Assembly: GCA_040005555.1 (NCBI GenBank)
Contig: JBDTYT010000012.1
Coordinates: forward strand, 1 to 31,488
DNA length: 31,488 nucleotides
Origin: JBDTYT01 sp040005555
GTDB lineage: Bacteria > Actinomycetota > UBA4738 > HRBIN12
Direction: 5' to 3'
Within the stretch, counting starts at the first letter, position 1. Each line of letters opens with the position of its first letter. The notes below the pieces were generated by a model. It was not told where the DNA came from, ran no database searches, and saw nothing but the letters and a program-made list of their open reading frames with translations. Of the stretch, positions 1-7,816 are shown piece after piece. Both the position numbers and the translations under genes were made by a program.

Positions 1-41
1 CCATGGTGATCAACGGCGTGGTGTGCGGACAGTGCCGGTGA
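1..41 (+). CDS. C-terminal end of an unidentified + strand gene
   Basis: The third + frame is open from the window edge to a TGA at 39-41 and ends in a Cys-X2-Cys-Arg tail. Of its 12 visible sense codons, 11 end in G or C, as expected for coding DNA here; the competing frame ending at 46 has a poor third-position pattern. A strong hairpin terminator starts 24 bases after the stop. The two close cysteines could belong to a zinc knuckle, but too little is present to name the product. Confidence 0.4.
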   Translation, partial: MVINGVVCGQCR

Positions 42-64
42 GATAACCCCCTCTCCGGACAACG

Positions 65-96
65 GGAAGAGCCGGCCCGCAAGGGCCGGCTCTTCC
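65..96. terminator. Hairpin terminator between convergent genes
   Basis: A perfect 14-bp GC-rich stem (65-78 with 83-96) closes on a GCAA tetraloop of the GNRA class. It lies between the stop of the partial + strand gene (41) and the stop of secA on the - strand (167). It has no clear T tract on either side, so it may act bidirectionally or with Rho. Confidence 0.7.
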
Positions 97-166
97 TATC
101 TGACGCGTCTTCATCGACCAGTTTCCCAGGGTGGCCCGGAGGCAGGAGTCCCCGCCCAGGTTCAGG

Positions 167-2833
167 TCACGCCGTGGCGCCGTGGCACTTCTTGTATTTC
201 TTGCCGGAGCCGCACGGGCAGGGGGCGTTGCGAGGCACCTTGTCGCTGATCGCGCGAGGAGCCGCGCCGGAGGGCTCCGCCTCGCCGCGGTTCTCGCTGA
301 CGCGCTGCGGCCGGGGGCGGCCGGGCTCGTCCTGACGGACGAGCTCGACGCGGTAGACGTACCGCACGAAGTCTTGGCGGATCGATTCGGTGAGCTCCTC
401 GAACATCGTGAACGCCTCGCGACGGTACTCGGTGAGGGGGTCCTTCTGTGCGTACGCGCGGAGGTGGATGCCCTCTTGGAGGTAATCCATCTCGAAGAGG
501 TGCTCGCGCCACTTCGTGTCGGTGATGTTCAGCAGCACCAGCCGCTCGAGCTCGCGCATGTACTGGGAGCCGATCTGCTGCTCCTTCAGCTCGTAGAGCT
601 CCAGGGCATCGCTCAGCGTCATCTCGGCGAGCTCGACCGAGGAGCTCAGCTGCTCCAGGTCGCCCTTGGTGATCCGGGTGGGGTACACGTCGCCCAGTCC
701 GGTGATGATGGCCTCGGGATCCCACTCCTCCGAGAACATGTGCTCGGGCGCCAGCTGCTCGACCGTGCGGGTGACGACTTCGGTGACCATGTCGATGGCT
801 TCGTCCTTGAAGTCCTCGCCCTCCAGGATCTTCGTTCGCTCCTCGTAGATCACGCTGCGCTGCGTGTTCATCACGTCGTCGTACTTCAAGATGTTCTTGC
901 GGCGTTCGAAGTTCAGCTCCTCGATCTGTCGCTGAGCGGACTCGACGGCCCGTGTGACCATCTTCGCCGTGATCGGCTCGTCGTCGGGCCACTTCAAGCG
1001 CTCCATGACGGAGCTGATCCGATCGCTGGCGAACATCCGCATCAAGTCGTCCTCGAGCGAGAGGTAGAACATCGACTCACCCGGGTCGCCCTGGCGTCCC
1101 GAGCGACCACGCAGCTGATTGTCGATCCGGCGCGACTCGTGCCGCTCGGTCCCCAGCACGTAGAGCCCTCCGACCGCGACGACCTCCTCGTGCTCGGCGT
1201 CGGTCTGGGCCTTGAACTTCTGGTAGATCGGCTGGTACTCCGCCTCGTAGGCCGCCCGCTCCTCCTCGTCGATCTCGTAAAGCAGGTAGGCGTCGTTGTC
1301 CCACTCACGAGCGGCCATCTCCTGACGAGCGAGGTACTCCGGGTTGCCGCCGAGCAAGATGTCGACGCCTCGGCCGGCCATGTTCGTGGCGACGGTGACG
1401 GCCCCGATGCGGCCCGCCTGCGCAACGATCATCGCCTCTTTCTCGTGGTTCTTCGCGTTCAGCACGCTGTGCGGAACCCCTCGACGGTTGAGGTAGCCGG
1501 AGAGCGTCTCGGACTTCTCGATCGAGACCGTTCCGACGAGAACCGGCTGGCCGTTCGCGTTCCGCTCGACGAGGTCGTCCACCACCGCGTTCCACTTCGC
1601 GTCCTCGTTCTTGTAGACCTGATCCTGCTGGTCCGCACGTACCATCGGTTGATTCGTGGGGACTTCCACGACGCCGAGCTTGTAGACCTCCTCGAACTCG
1701 GTGAGCTGCGTCTTCGCGGTGCCGGTCATGCCGGCGAGCTTCTCGTACATCTTGAAGTAGTTCTGGACGGTGATCGTGGCGAGGGTCTGGTTCTCCTCCT
1801 TGATCCGGACGCCCTCTTTGGCCTCGATGGCTTGATGCAGTCCCTCCGAGTACCGCCGCCCCTCGAGCACCCTGCCGGTGAACTCGTCGACGATCTTCAC
1901 CTCTCCGTTCGTGATGATGTAATCGACGTCCTTCTTGTAGAGCTCCTTCGCCCGCAGGGCGTTCTGGAGGTGGTGCACGAGTGGCGTGTGCACGTGCTCG
2001 TAGAGGTTGTCCAGACCCAGCGATTCCTCCACCTTCGCGACGCCGGCCTCGGTCACGGCAACCGTGCGCTTGCCCTCGTCGATCTCGTAGTCGTCGTCGC
2101 GGCGCAGGCGCGGCACGAGGCGCGCGAACGTTTGGTACCACTTCGCGCTGTCGGCCACCATGCCGCTGATGATGAGCGGCGTCCGTGCTTCGTCGATCAA
2201 GATCGAGTCGACCTCGTCCACGATCGCGTACGCGTGCCCCCGCTGCACCATCTCGTCGGCACGCATGGCCATGTTGTCGCGCAGATAGTCGAACCCGAAC
2301 TCGTTGTTCGTCCCGTACGTGACGTCGGCCGCGTACGCGGGGCGCCGTTCCTGCGGGCTCATCGAGGATTGGATCAGACCCACGCTCACGCCGAGCGCGC
2401 GGTAGATGCCGCCCATCCACTCCGAGTCTCGCTTGGCCAGGTAGTCGTTCACGGTCACGACGTGGACACCTCGGCCGTCGATGGCGTTCAGGTACGCCGG
2501 CATCGTGGAGGTGAGCGTCTTGCCCTCACCGGTCTTCATCTCGGCGATGCGGCCCTGGTGCAGGGCGATGGCGCCGACGACCTGAACATCGAAGTGACGC
2601 TGGCCGATCGTGCGCCTCGCGGCCTCGCGGACGCACGCGAACGCCTCGGGGAGGATGTCGTCCAGGCTCTCGCCGCCGCGAGCGCGGGCGCGGAACTCGT
2701 CGCTCTTGGCTCTCAGCTCGGCGTCGGAGAGGTCCTCGACCTCCGGCTCGTACGTGTTGACCAGGCCGGCGATCTGCTCGAGCTTCTTGACCTTGCGACC
2801 CTCACCGATCTGACCGATCTTCTCGATGACCAA
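167..2833 (-). CDS. secA: Preprotein translocase ATPase SecA (SecA1 type)
   Basis: This is the motor ATPase that pushes unfolded preproteins through SecYEG. The 888-residue length is normal for the family. Walker A (MKTGEGKT) is at residues 99-106 and the DEVD box at 206-209, followed by the conserved DEARTPLIISG stretch. The C terminus carries the zinc-binding SEC-C tail (PCPCGSGKKYKKCH). The start is a TTG at 2831-2833 with a GAAGGGAA stretch upstream; the N terminus matches the usual SecA start, so I keep it. The gene follows the response regulator and hpf on the same strand, with 76 bases in between that hold a good -10 element, so it probably has its own promoter. Translation of the opposite strand gives a long shadow frame with no family features. 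Identification is certain; only the exact start codon is open. Confidence 0.98.
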   Translation of the reverse strand: MVIEKIGQIGEGRKVKKLEQIAGLVNTYEPEVEDLSDAELRAKSDEFRARARGGESLDDILPEAFACVREAARRTIGQRHFDVQVVGAIALHQGRIAEMKTGEGKTLTSTMPAYLNAIDGRGVHVVTVNDYLAKRDSEWMGGIYRALGVSVGLIQSSMSPQERRPAYAADVTYGTNNEFGFDYLRDNMAMRADEMVQRGHAYAIVDEVDSILIDEARTPLIISGMVADSAKWYQTFARLVPRLRRDDDYEIDEGKRTVAVTEAGVAKVEESLGLDNLYEHVHTPLVHHLQNALRAKELYKKDVDYIITNGEVKIVDEFTGRVLEGRRYSEGLHQAIEAKEGVRIKEENQTLATITVQNYFKMYEKLAGMTGTAKTQLTEFEEVYKLGVVEVPTNQPMVRADQQDQVYKNEDAKWNAVVDDLVERNANGQPVLVGTVSIEKSETLSGYLNRRGVPHSVLNAKNHEKEAMIVAQAGRIGAVTVATNMAGRGVDILLGGNPEYLARQEMAAREWDNDAYLLYEIDEEERAAYEAEYQPIYQKFKAQTDAEHEEVVAVGGLYVLGTERHESRRIDNQLRGRSGRQGDPGESMFYLSLEDDLMRMFASDRISSVMERLKWPDDEPITAKMVTRAVESAQRQIEELNFERRKNILKYDDVMNTQRSVIYEERTKILEGEDFKDEAIDMVTEVVTRTVEQLAPEHMFSEEWDPEAIITGLGDVYPTRITKGDLEQLSSSVELAEMTLSDALELYELKEQQIGSQYMRELERLVLLNITDTKWREHLFEMDYLQEGIHLRAYAQKDPLTEYRREAFTMFEELTESIRQDFVRYVYRVELVRQDEPGRPRPQRVSENRGEAEPSGAAPRAISDKVPRNAPCPCGSGKKYKKCHGATA

Positions 2834-2870
2834 GGCGGTTCCCTTCGAGGCGTTCGGGGGTTCACCTTGG

Positions 2871-2876
2871 ATTGTA
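2871..2876 (-). promoter_or_regulatory. Candidate -10 element of secA
   Basis: Read on the - strand this is TACAAT, five of six matches to TATAAT, 37 bases upstream of the TTG start of secA and inside the only gap between secA and the response regulator. No convincing -35 lies 16-18 bases further up. A GGCCG/CGGCC inverted repeat at about 2879-2897 sits just upstream and could be an operator or a weak attenuating hairpin. Confidence 0.4.
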
Positions 2877-2909
2877 ATCGGCCGGTCTGGGAACGGCCGT
2901 GAGCCCGGC

Positions 2910-3593
2910 CTAGGTGATCTCGAGGAGCTTCTCGCGGACCGCGTAGACCACGGCCTCCATGCGCGAGTGCAGGTGGAGCTTCTCCAAGATGTTGCGGATG
3001 TGGTTCTTCACCGTGTTCTCGGAGATGAAGAGCCGTTTCGCGATGTCGCGGTTGTTGAGGCCCTGCGCGACGAGCTTGAGGACCTCCATCTCGCGATCGG
3101 TGAGGCGCGGCGCAGGCACCTGCGGCTTCTCGGACGAGGCCTTGCTCATGGCCGCGAACTCCGTGAGCAGCTTGGAGGCCATCGAGGGCGAGATCCGCGA
3201 CTGCCCCGCCCACACCGAGCGGATCGCCTCGGCCACCTCGTCGATGGGGATCTCCTTCAGCAGGTATCCGGAGGCGCCGGCCTTGATCGCCTCGTACAGG
3301 TCGGCCTCCTCATCCGAGATCGTGAGCATGAGGATCTTCACGTGCGGCAACATGTCCTTGATGTCTCCGGCCGCCTCGATCCCGGAGCGCCTCGGCATGC
3401 GGACGTCCATGAGGACAACGTCCGGCATGAGCTCCTGTGCCTTCTCGACGGCCTCGACCCCGTCGGACGCCTCACCCACGAGCTCGAGGTCCGGCTCCTG
3501 CTCGAGCACCATCTGCAGTCCTCGGCGGAAGAGGGCGTGGTCGTCGCAGACGAGCACGCGGAGACGCTCGGTGTCGGTCGGCTTCTCGGTCAC
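2910..3593 (-). CDS. NarL/LuxR-family response regulator, orphan
   Basis: This 227-residue DNA-binding response regulator has an N-terminal receiver domain (about 10-125) with the acidic pair D17/D18, phospho-acceptor D63 in the LMDVRMP motif, T91 and K113. A LuxR-type helix-turn-helix follows (about 163-222, LTDREMEVL through NTVKNHIRNI). I chose the GTG at 3591-3593 because GGAGGG lies just upstream, the receiver begins soon after, and the codon overlaps the hpf stop as GTGA; upstream in-frame sequence is not receiver-like. No histidine kinase is in the window. Overlap with hpf implies translational coupling, so it should be made when HPF is made. From memory, an orphan response regulator occupies the same hpf-secA position in Streptomyces, but its signal is unknown to me. 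Confidence 0.93.
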   Translation of the reverse strand: MTEKPTDTERLRVLVCDDHALFRRGLQMVLEQEPDLELVGEASDGVEAVEKAQELMPDVVLMDVRMPRRSGIEAAGDIKDMLPHVKILMLTISDEEADLYEAIKAGASGYLLKEIPIDEVAEAIRSVWAGQSRISPSMASKLLTEFAAMSKASSEKPQVPAPRLTDREMEVLKLVAQGLNNRDIAKRLFISENTVKNHIRNILEKLHLHSRMEAVVYAVREKLLEIT

Positions 3594-3985
3594 GGACCCT
3601 CCGATGCCCTGGGGCCTCTGGGCCCCGATCCCGCCTGCCCTGGACGGGCTTGCGCCGATTTTACGCGACCGGCGCCCGCGAGCAGCCTCGATCGCTTCTT
3701 CGTGTGGTGATCGCGGATCTGGCGTTCGAGCTTCTCGGCGACCGCATCGAGCGCCGAGCCGACCTCCTTCGCGTCCGCCGCTGCCCGGAACGTCTTGCGG
3801 GGCGTCTCGAGCGCGACCTCCACGTGATGCGCACCGCCCAGGCGTGGGTTCTTCTCGAGCGTGATCTCGACCTCGCACCGGCTCACCTGGTGCTCGAGCC
3901 GTCCGAGGCGCTCGAGCTTGTGTTCGGCGGTGGTCCGCATCTGCTCCGTGATCTTGTCACCTCGACCTTTCAGCACCAGCTCCAT
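3590..3985 (-). CDS. hpf: Ribosome hibernation promoting factor, short form (HPF/RaiA family)
   Basis: Proteins of this family bind the decoding centre of idle 30S subunits and stop translation in stationary phase or stress. The 131-residue product has the beta-alpha fold core (residues 1 to about 100: MELVLKGRGDKIT, then EVEITLEKNPR and HHVEVALETPRKTFRA). An ATG at 3983-3985 preceded by AAGGAG fixes the start. The C-terminal dimerisation domain of long HPF, which I would expect in actinobacteria (total over 200 residues), is absent; instead there is a basic KKRSR stretch and a Pro/Gly/Arg tail that looks disordered. It lies downstream of comF and overlaps the response regulator by four bases, as in other actinobacterial secA neighbourhoods. 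Confidence 0.92.
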   Translation of the reverse strand: MELVLKGRGDKITEQMRTTAEHKLERLGRLEHQVSRCEVEITLEKNPRLGGAHHVEVALETPRKTFRAAADAKEVGSALDAVAEKLERQIRDHHTKKRSRLLAGAGRVKSAQARPGQAGSGPRGPRASEGP

Positions 3986-4158
3986 GCACGCTCCTTCGGT
4001 CGATCGCGACCCTACCTGGAGTCGCCGCCGGGGAAGGGGGCTCGCGCCCGGCTGACCTGGTCTTTGGCCCCACACTCGCCTGCTGAGGGGATCACCGCCC
4101 GATCGGGGTGGCTTAGCGCCTTCTCGCGGCCGGTCGCCCGGCCCCGGCAGGGCTTACG

Positions 4159-4193
4159 TCTAAACCGCACCATGCTCAGCGACCAAAGGTCGC
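4159..4193 (-). promoter_or_regulatory. Candidate hpf promoter with a palindrome over the -35
   Basis: In the 243-base gap between comF and hpf, the - strand reads TTTGGT (4182-4187), a 17-base spacer, then TTTAGA (4159-4164). The -35 lies inside a perfect 15-bp palindrome GCGACC-AAA-GGTCGC (4179-4193), which could be an operator. Both hexamers are weak matches, so the call rests on spacing and position. The rest of the leader (3986-4158) is GC-rich and fits no riboswitch I know. Confidence 0.35.
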
Positions 4194-4228
4194 CTTACGT
4201 GGGTCGCTTCGCCCGCGGCTGGCATCGA

Positions 4229-4972
4229 CTACCGAGGAGACGTTCCCCGGGCAACCACAGACCCAGGCGCGAGCCCGTGCCGAGTATAGCCCCGAGGCAA
4301 CCCCACCCGGACCGCGCGTGCGGCCACGAGCAACGAGATCTCGGTGGCGCCGTCGGCCTGGAGCGCGGCCGCACACGCGGAGGCGGTCGCTCCGGTGGTG
4401 AGGACGTCGTCGACGAGCAAGACGCGCGCCGGCGCCGGCCCCGAACCGACGGGGCCGAAACGTCCCCGCATCGCCTCGCGCCGAGCCTCGCCCCCTCGGC
4501 GGGCCTGGGTGCCGGCGTCTTCACCGTGCCGCCGCAACATCGGGCGGACGGGGAGATCGAGCTCACGAGCGACGACGAGCGCCAGCGCCTTGGCCTGATC
4601 GAACCCACGCTCGGCCTGCCGCCGCCTGGAGAGCGGCACCCACGTCACGATGTCTGCCGGCCCGGGCGCCACCTCCGCCATCGCTCCTCCGAGCGCATCA
4701 GCGACTCCTCTCCAGCCGGAGAACTTCAGTCGGTGCACCGACGAGCGGACGGGGCCCACGAAGAGGAAGGGGGCCCTGGCTCGAACGAGCGGCGGCGGTG
4801 GACAGTTCCCGCACGATGCCACTTGATCCGCCGCCGGCGATCCGCAACGATCGCACCACGGCGGCATGAGGGGCACCACCTGCCGGACGCACTCCGAGCA
4901 GAACGGCCACGGTCCCGAACCGCAGCCGGCGCACCGACGCGGGAACACGACGTCGAGCACACGCCCGAACAT
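4229..4972 (-). CDS. comF: ComF family phosphoribosyltransferase-like protein
   Basis: The 247-residue protein begins with a double zinc ribbon: CxxC pairs at C14/C17, C25/C28, C40/C43 and C54/C57. A phosphoribosyltransferase fold follows, with the PRPP-binding loop VLLVDDVLTTGAT at 184-196 and the family motif RRRQAERGFDQA near 117-127. ComF proteins are linked to DNA uptake in competent bacteria, but the actinobacterial homologues have no firmly known job. The start is the ATG at 4970-4972, which gives the standard N terminus; no clear ribosome-binding site is visible. It is 29 bases downstream of the unrecognised protein at 5002. The comF-hpf-secA order is conserved in actinobacteria. Confidence 0.93.
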   Translation of the reverse strand: MFGRVLDVVFPRRCAGCGSGPWPFCSECVRQVVPLMPPWCDRCGSPAADQVASCGNCPPPPLVRARAPFLFVGPVRSSVHRLKFSGWRGVADALGGAMAEVAPGPADIVTWVPLSRRRQAERGFDQAKALALVVARELDLPVRPMLRRHGEDAGTQARRGGEARREAMRGRFGPVGSGPAPARVLLVDDVLTTGATASACAAALQADGATEISLLVAARAVRVGLPRGYTRHGLAPGSVVARGTSPR

Positions 4973-5001
4973 CGGGAGACGCTAGCGCGAGATGCCGACA
5001 C

Positions 5002-5655
5002 TCACGGCAGGTGCACGTCGAGCGCGCCCGCTTCGCCTCGACCGCGGGCCTTCCACTCGGTACCCAAGACGGCGACGGTCCGCAGCAACGGGTAGGCGGT
5101 GACCTTGCCTCGACCGGTCACCTCGTCGATCTCGATGTCCAGCACCTCGAGCCGCGCTCCGTCGGCCGAGAGCTGCGCCGTCACGGGACCGGGGGGCTCG
5201 ACCGCGAACAACACCTTGATCGAGTCACCGCCGCACTCGACCTGATCCACGATGAGCACTGACCCCTCGCCGAGCTTGACCTCCTCATCCACCTTGACCT
5301 GCCCGCGCCGAACGGTGGCGCGCGGCCACGGGACCGCGAACCGCCTCCCGCCGTCGAATGACCCGGGTATCCCGTCCACCTCCAGCTCGCACTCGAGCCC
5401 GTACCATCCCGGCTCCAGATCCGAAACCGGCAGCTCGAAGGGCACGAAGACATCCTGCCGCGGAGCGACGTCCAGGATGTTGTCCGGCATCGCGAACGGG
5501 CGCTCCCCCCGCCCGCCGACCGTCACGATGCGCGCCGAGCGGAACGCCACCTGGTGAGGGTTGGGATCCTCGCCTCGAAGGATGAAGGCGCCCTTCACCG
5601 TGGCGGGGAATCGCTCGAACCGCGCCCGGACAGAGATCGCCGCGCGCTCGTTCAC
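5002..5655 (-). CDS. Unrecognised beta-rich cytoplasmic protein
   Basis: I do not recognise this 217-residue protein. It has no signal peptide, membrane segment or cysteine pair. It is rich in alternating hydrophobic/charged stretches typical of beta sandwiches. There seem to be two halves: about 1-110, with a WYGLECELEVDG strand that reads like an arrestin- or Spo0M-like edge, and about 115-217, with KVDEEVKLGEGSVLIVDQVE and an acidic strand region. The GTG start (5653-5655) follows GGAG closely and lies 13 bases after the sahH stop, so it is probably co-transcribed with sahH and comF. In M. tuberculosis the matching position between comF and sahH is held by lpqB, mtrB, mtrA and tmk; this protein resembles none of them. 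Coding status is secure; function is open. Confidence 0.8.
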   Translation of the reverse strand: MNERAAISVRARFERFPATVKGAFILRGEDPNPHQVAFRSARIVTVGGRGERPFAMPDNILDVAPRQDVFVPFELPVSDLEPGWYGLECELEVDGIPGSFDGGRRFAVPWPRATVRRGQVKVDEEVKLGEGSVLIVDQVECGGDSIKVLFAVEPPGPVTAQLSADGARLEVLDIEIDEVTGRGKVTAYPLLRTVAVLGTEWKARGRGEAGALDVHLP

Positions 5656-5668
5656 ACCCGCTCCGCGA

Positions 5669-6928
5669 TCACGTGCCCTGGTTCCACGAGTGCAGGTACT
5701 CCTCCTGCTCCGCGGTGAGGACGTCGATGTCCACGCCCATCGCCTGGAGCTTCAGCCGAGCGACCTCGGCGTCGATGTCCGCCGGCACCGGGTAGACCGC
5801 GGGCGCCAGGTCCTCGTGATGCTTGACGACCCACTCCACGGCGAGCGCCTGGTTCGCGAACGACATGTCCATCACCGCGGCGGGATGACCCTCGGCGGCG
5901 GCGAGGTTCACCAGCCGGCCCTCGGCGAGCAAGTGCAGCCGGCGGCCATCGGCGAGCTTGTACTCGTCGACGAACTCCCGGATGCGGCGGACGCCGCCGA
6001 TGCCGAGCTCCGCGAGCGCGCCTTTGTCGATCTCGACGTCGAAGTGGCCTGAGTTCGCCATCACGGCGCCGTCCTTCATGACCTCCATGTGCTCGCGCCG
6101 GATCACGCCCTTGTCGCCGGTCACGGTGACGAAGATGTCGCCGATACGGGCCGCTTCGCGCAGCGGCATCACACGGTAGCCCTCCATCGCGGCCTCGAGC
6201 GCGGGCAGCGGGTCGACCTCGGTCACGACCACGTGCGCCCCCATCCCTCGGGCGCGCGAGGCGACGCCGCGGCCGCACATCCCGTAGCCACACACCACGA
6301 TCGTGCGCCCGGCGAGCAGCAGATTCGTCGACCGCATGATCGCGTCCACGGTCGACTGGCCCGTCCCGAACCGGTTGTCGAACAGATGCTTCGTGTTCGC
6401 GTCGTTCACCGACACGATCGGGTACGCGAGCGCGTCATCGACGGCCATGGCCCGCAGGCGGATCACACCGGTCGTGGTTTCCTCGGTCCCGCCCCAGATC
6501 TCGGGGAGCTGATCGCGGCGCTCGCTGTGGAGCACGTTCACCATGTCCGCGCCGTCGTCCATCGTGATGTGGGGGTGGTGATCGAGCACAGCGTTGATGT
6601 GCCGGTAGAACCCCTCGGTATCCTCGCCTTTGATCGCGTAGACGTCGATGTCGCTCTGCTCGCAGAGCGCGGCCGCCACGTCATCTTGGGTCGAAAGCAG
6701 GTTCGAGGCGCACAGCGCGACCTCGGCGCCCCCTGCCTTCAGCGCTTCCATCAGGTTCGCGGTCTCGGTCGTCACGTGCAGACACGCGCCGATCCGCACG
6801 CCCTGGAGTGGACGCTCCTTCTCGAACCGCTGCCGGATCAGCGCGAGCACGCCCATCTCGCCGGCGGCCCACTCGATGCGCTCGCGCCCCTTCGGCGCCA
6901 GCCCGAGATCCTTCACATCGCAATCCAT
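5669..6928 (-). CDS. ahcY: S-adenosylhomocysteine hydrolase
   Basis: This NAD-dependent enzyme splits S-adenosylhomocysteine to adenosine and homocysteine and so relieves inhibition of methyltransferases. Visible residues include the substrate-site stretch HVTTETANL (51-59), D125, E150, K180 and D184 in NDANTKHLFDNRFGTGQS, and the dinucleotide-binding loop CGYGMCGRG (213-221). At 419 residues it is the short type, as in archaea and Thermotoga, lacking the roughly 40-residue insertion of the longer enzymes and the usual KPDHYRY C-terminal tail. The ATG at 6926-6928 has GGAAGGG upstream. It follows the purine nucleoside phosphorylase by 18 bases, placing adenosine release next to nucleoside salvage. 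Confidence 0.97.
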   Translation of the reverse strand: MDCDVKDLGLAPKGRERIEWAAGEMGVLALIRQRFEKERPLQGVRIGACLHVTTETANLMEALKAGGAEVALCASNLLSTQDDVAAALCEQSDIDVYAIKGEDTEGFYRHINAVLDHHPHITMDDGADMVNVLHSERRDQLPEIWGGTEETTTGVIRLRAMAVDDALAYPIVSVNDANTKHLFDNRFGTGQSTVDAIMRSTNLLLAGRTIVVCGYGMCGRGVASRARGMGAHVVVTEVDPLPALEAAMEGYRVMPLREAARIGDIFVTVTGDKGVIRREHMEVMKDGAVMANSGHFDVEIDKGALAELGIGGVRRIREFVDEYKLADGRRLHLLAEGRLVNLAAAEGHPAAVMDMSFANQALAVEWVVKHHEDLAPAVYPVPADIDAEVARLKLQAMGVDIDVLTAEQEEYLHSWNQGT

Positions 6929-6946
6929 CCGATCACAACCCTTCCC

Positions 6947-7816
6947 TCAGAGCTTTTGCAACAGCTCCACGAGCACCCGAGCGATGCTATCGACGGCGTG
7001 GCTAGAGGCCGCGAGGACCTCCTCGTGCGACACGGCCGTACCGGCCGCGTTCGTCACGAAGCTTAGCCCGAGGACGCGCATGCCCAACGCCCGGGCGGCG
7101 ACGGCCTCGGGGACCATCGACATGCCGACCACGGTCGCGCCGGCCCGGCGGAAGGCCTCGATCTCGGCAGGGGTCTCGTAAGAGGGGCCGGAGACCGCCA
7201 CGTAGACGCCCTCGGAGACCGGCAGCGGGTTCGCTCCCTCGCCCACGCGCGTATCACGAGCCGCTCGCAACGCGGTGTCGGCGAGCTCCCCGTCGTAGAC
7301 CTGGGAGACGTCGATGAACGCCGGTGAGCCGTCGGGCATCTTCCAGCCCCGCAACGGGTTCTCGCCCATCTGGTTGATGTGATCGCGGAGCACGACGAGC
7401 GAGCCGGCGGGCAGCGCACGATCGACCGCTCCCGTCGCCGCCGTGAGCACGATCGTCCGCGCTCCGAGCAGAGCGGCGACGCGGGCCGTGAGCGAAGCCA
7501 TCCGCATCGGGTGGCCCTCGTAGTAATGGATCCGACCCAGGAACGCCACGAACGGCCGATCTCCGAGCTCGCCGAGCCACAGCATGCCGGCGTGTCCCGG
7601 GACCGACGGCGCCGGGAACCCGGGCAGTTCGCCGTAGGCGATCTCGAGACCGCCCGAGCGCCCAACCGCATCCCCGGCGACCTCGAGAACCCCGCCGAGT
7701 CCCGAGCCGAGCACGATCGCCGCGACGGGCTCGATCGAGGAGCGCTCGCGGATCGCGGCCACGATCCCCTCGGGAACCCCGTCGTCCGGCGACGCGAGCC
7801 GCGGGACGCGATTCAT
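6947..7816 (-). CDS. punA: Purine nucleoside phosphorylase (PNP/MTAP family)
   Basis: The enzyme cleaves purine nucleosides with phosphate to a free base and ribose-1-phosphate. The 289-residue product has the phosphate-binding GSGLGG near the N terminus (residues 38-43), the GRIHYYEGH loop, the GPSYETPAEIEAFRRAGATVVGMSMVPE block and the FVTNAAG base-binding loop. The Asn in that last loop is typical of enzymes acting on inosine and guanosine. The trimeric PNP class is therefore more likely than MTA phosphorylase. The start is the ATG at 7814-7816, which overlaps the isomerase stop as ATGA; the longer open frame upstream is out of family. It is the middle of a tightly packed run ending at sahH, suggesting one transcript. 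Confidence 0.95.
   Translation of the reverse strand: MNRVPRLASPDDGVPEGIVAAIRERSSIEPVAAIVLGSGLGGVLEVAGDAVGRSGGLEIAYGELPGFPAPSVPGHAGMLWLGELGDRPFVAFLGRIHYYEGHPMRMASLTARVAALLGARTIVLTAATGAVDRALPAGSLVVLRDHINQMGENPLRGWKMPDGSPAFIDVSQVYDGELADTALRAARDTRVGEGANPLPVSEGVYVAVSGPSYETPAEIEAFRRAGATVVGMSMVPEAVAARALGMRVLGLSFVTNAAGTAVSHEEVLAASSHAVDSIARVLVELLQKL

Noticed and set aside
131..2902. 923-codon open frame on the + strand opposite secA
   Set aside because: It is a GC-driven shadow of secA: Leu/Val/Asp/Arg/His-rich with no family motif, and secA is certain on the other strand.
3986..4228. Possible c-di-GMP riboswitch upstream of hpf (GACGTAAGCC stretch)
   Set aside because: The other conserved parts, such as the GCAAACC and GGCCTAA segments, are missing.
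3437..5095. 552-codon + strand open frame across hpf and comF
   Set aside because: Arg/Pro-rich, crosses three well-supported - strand genes, no recognisable domain.
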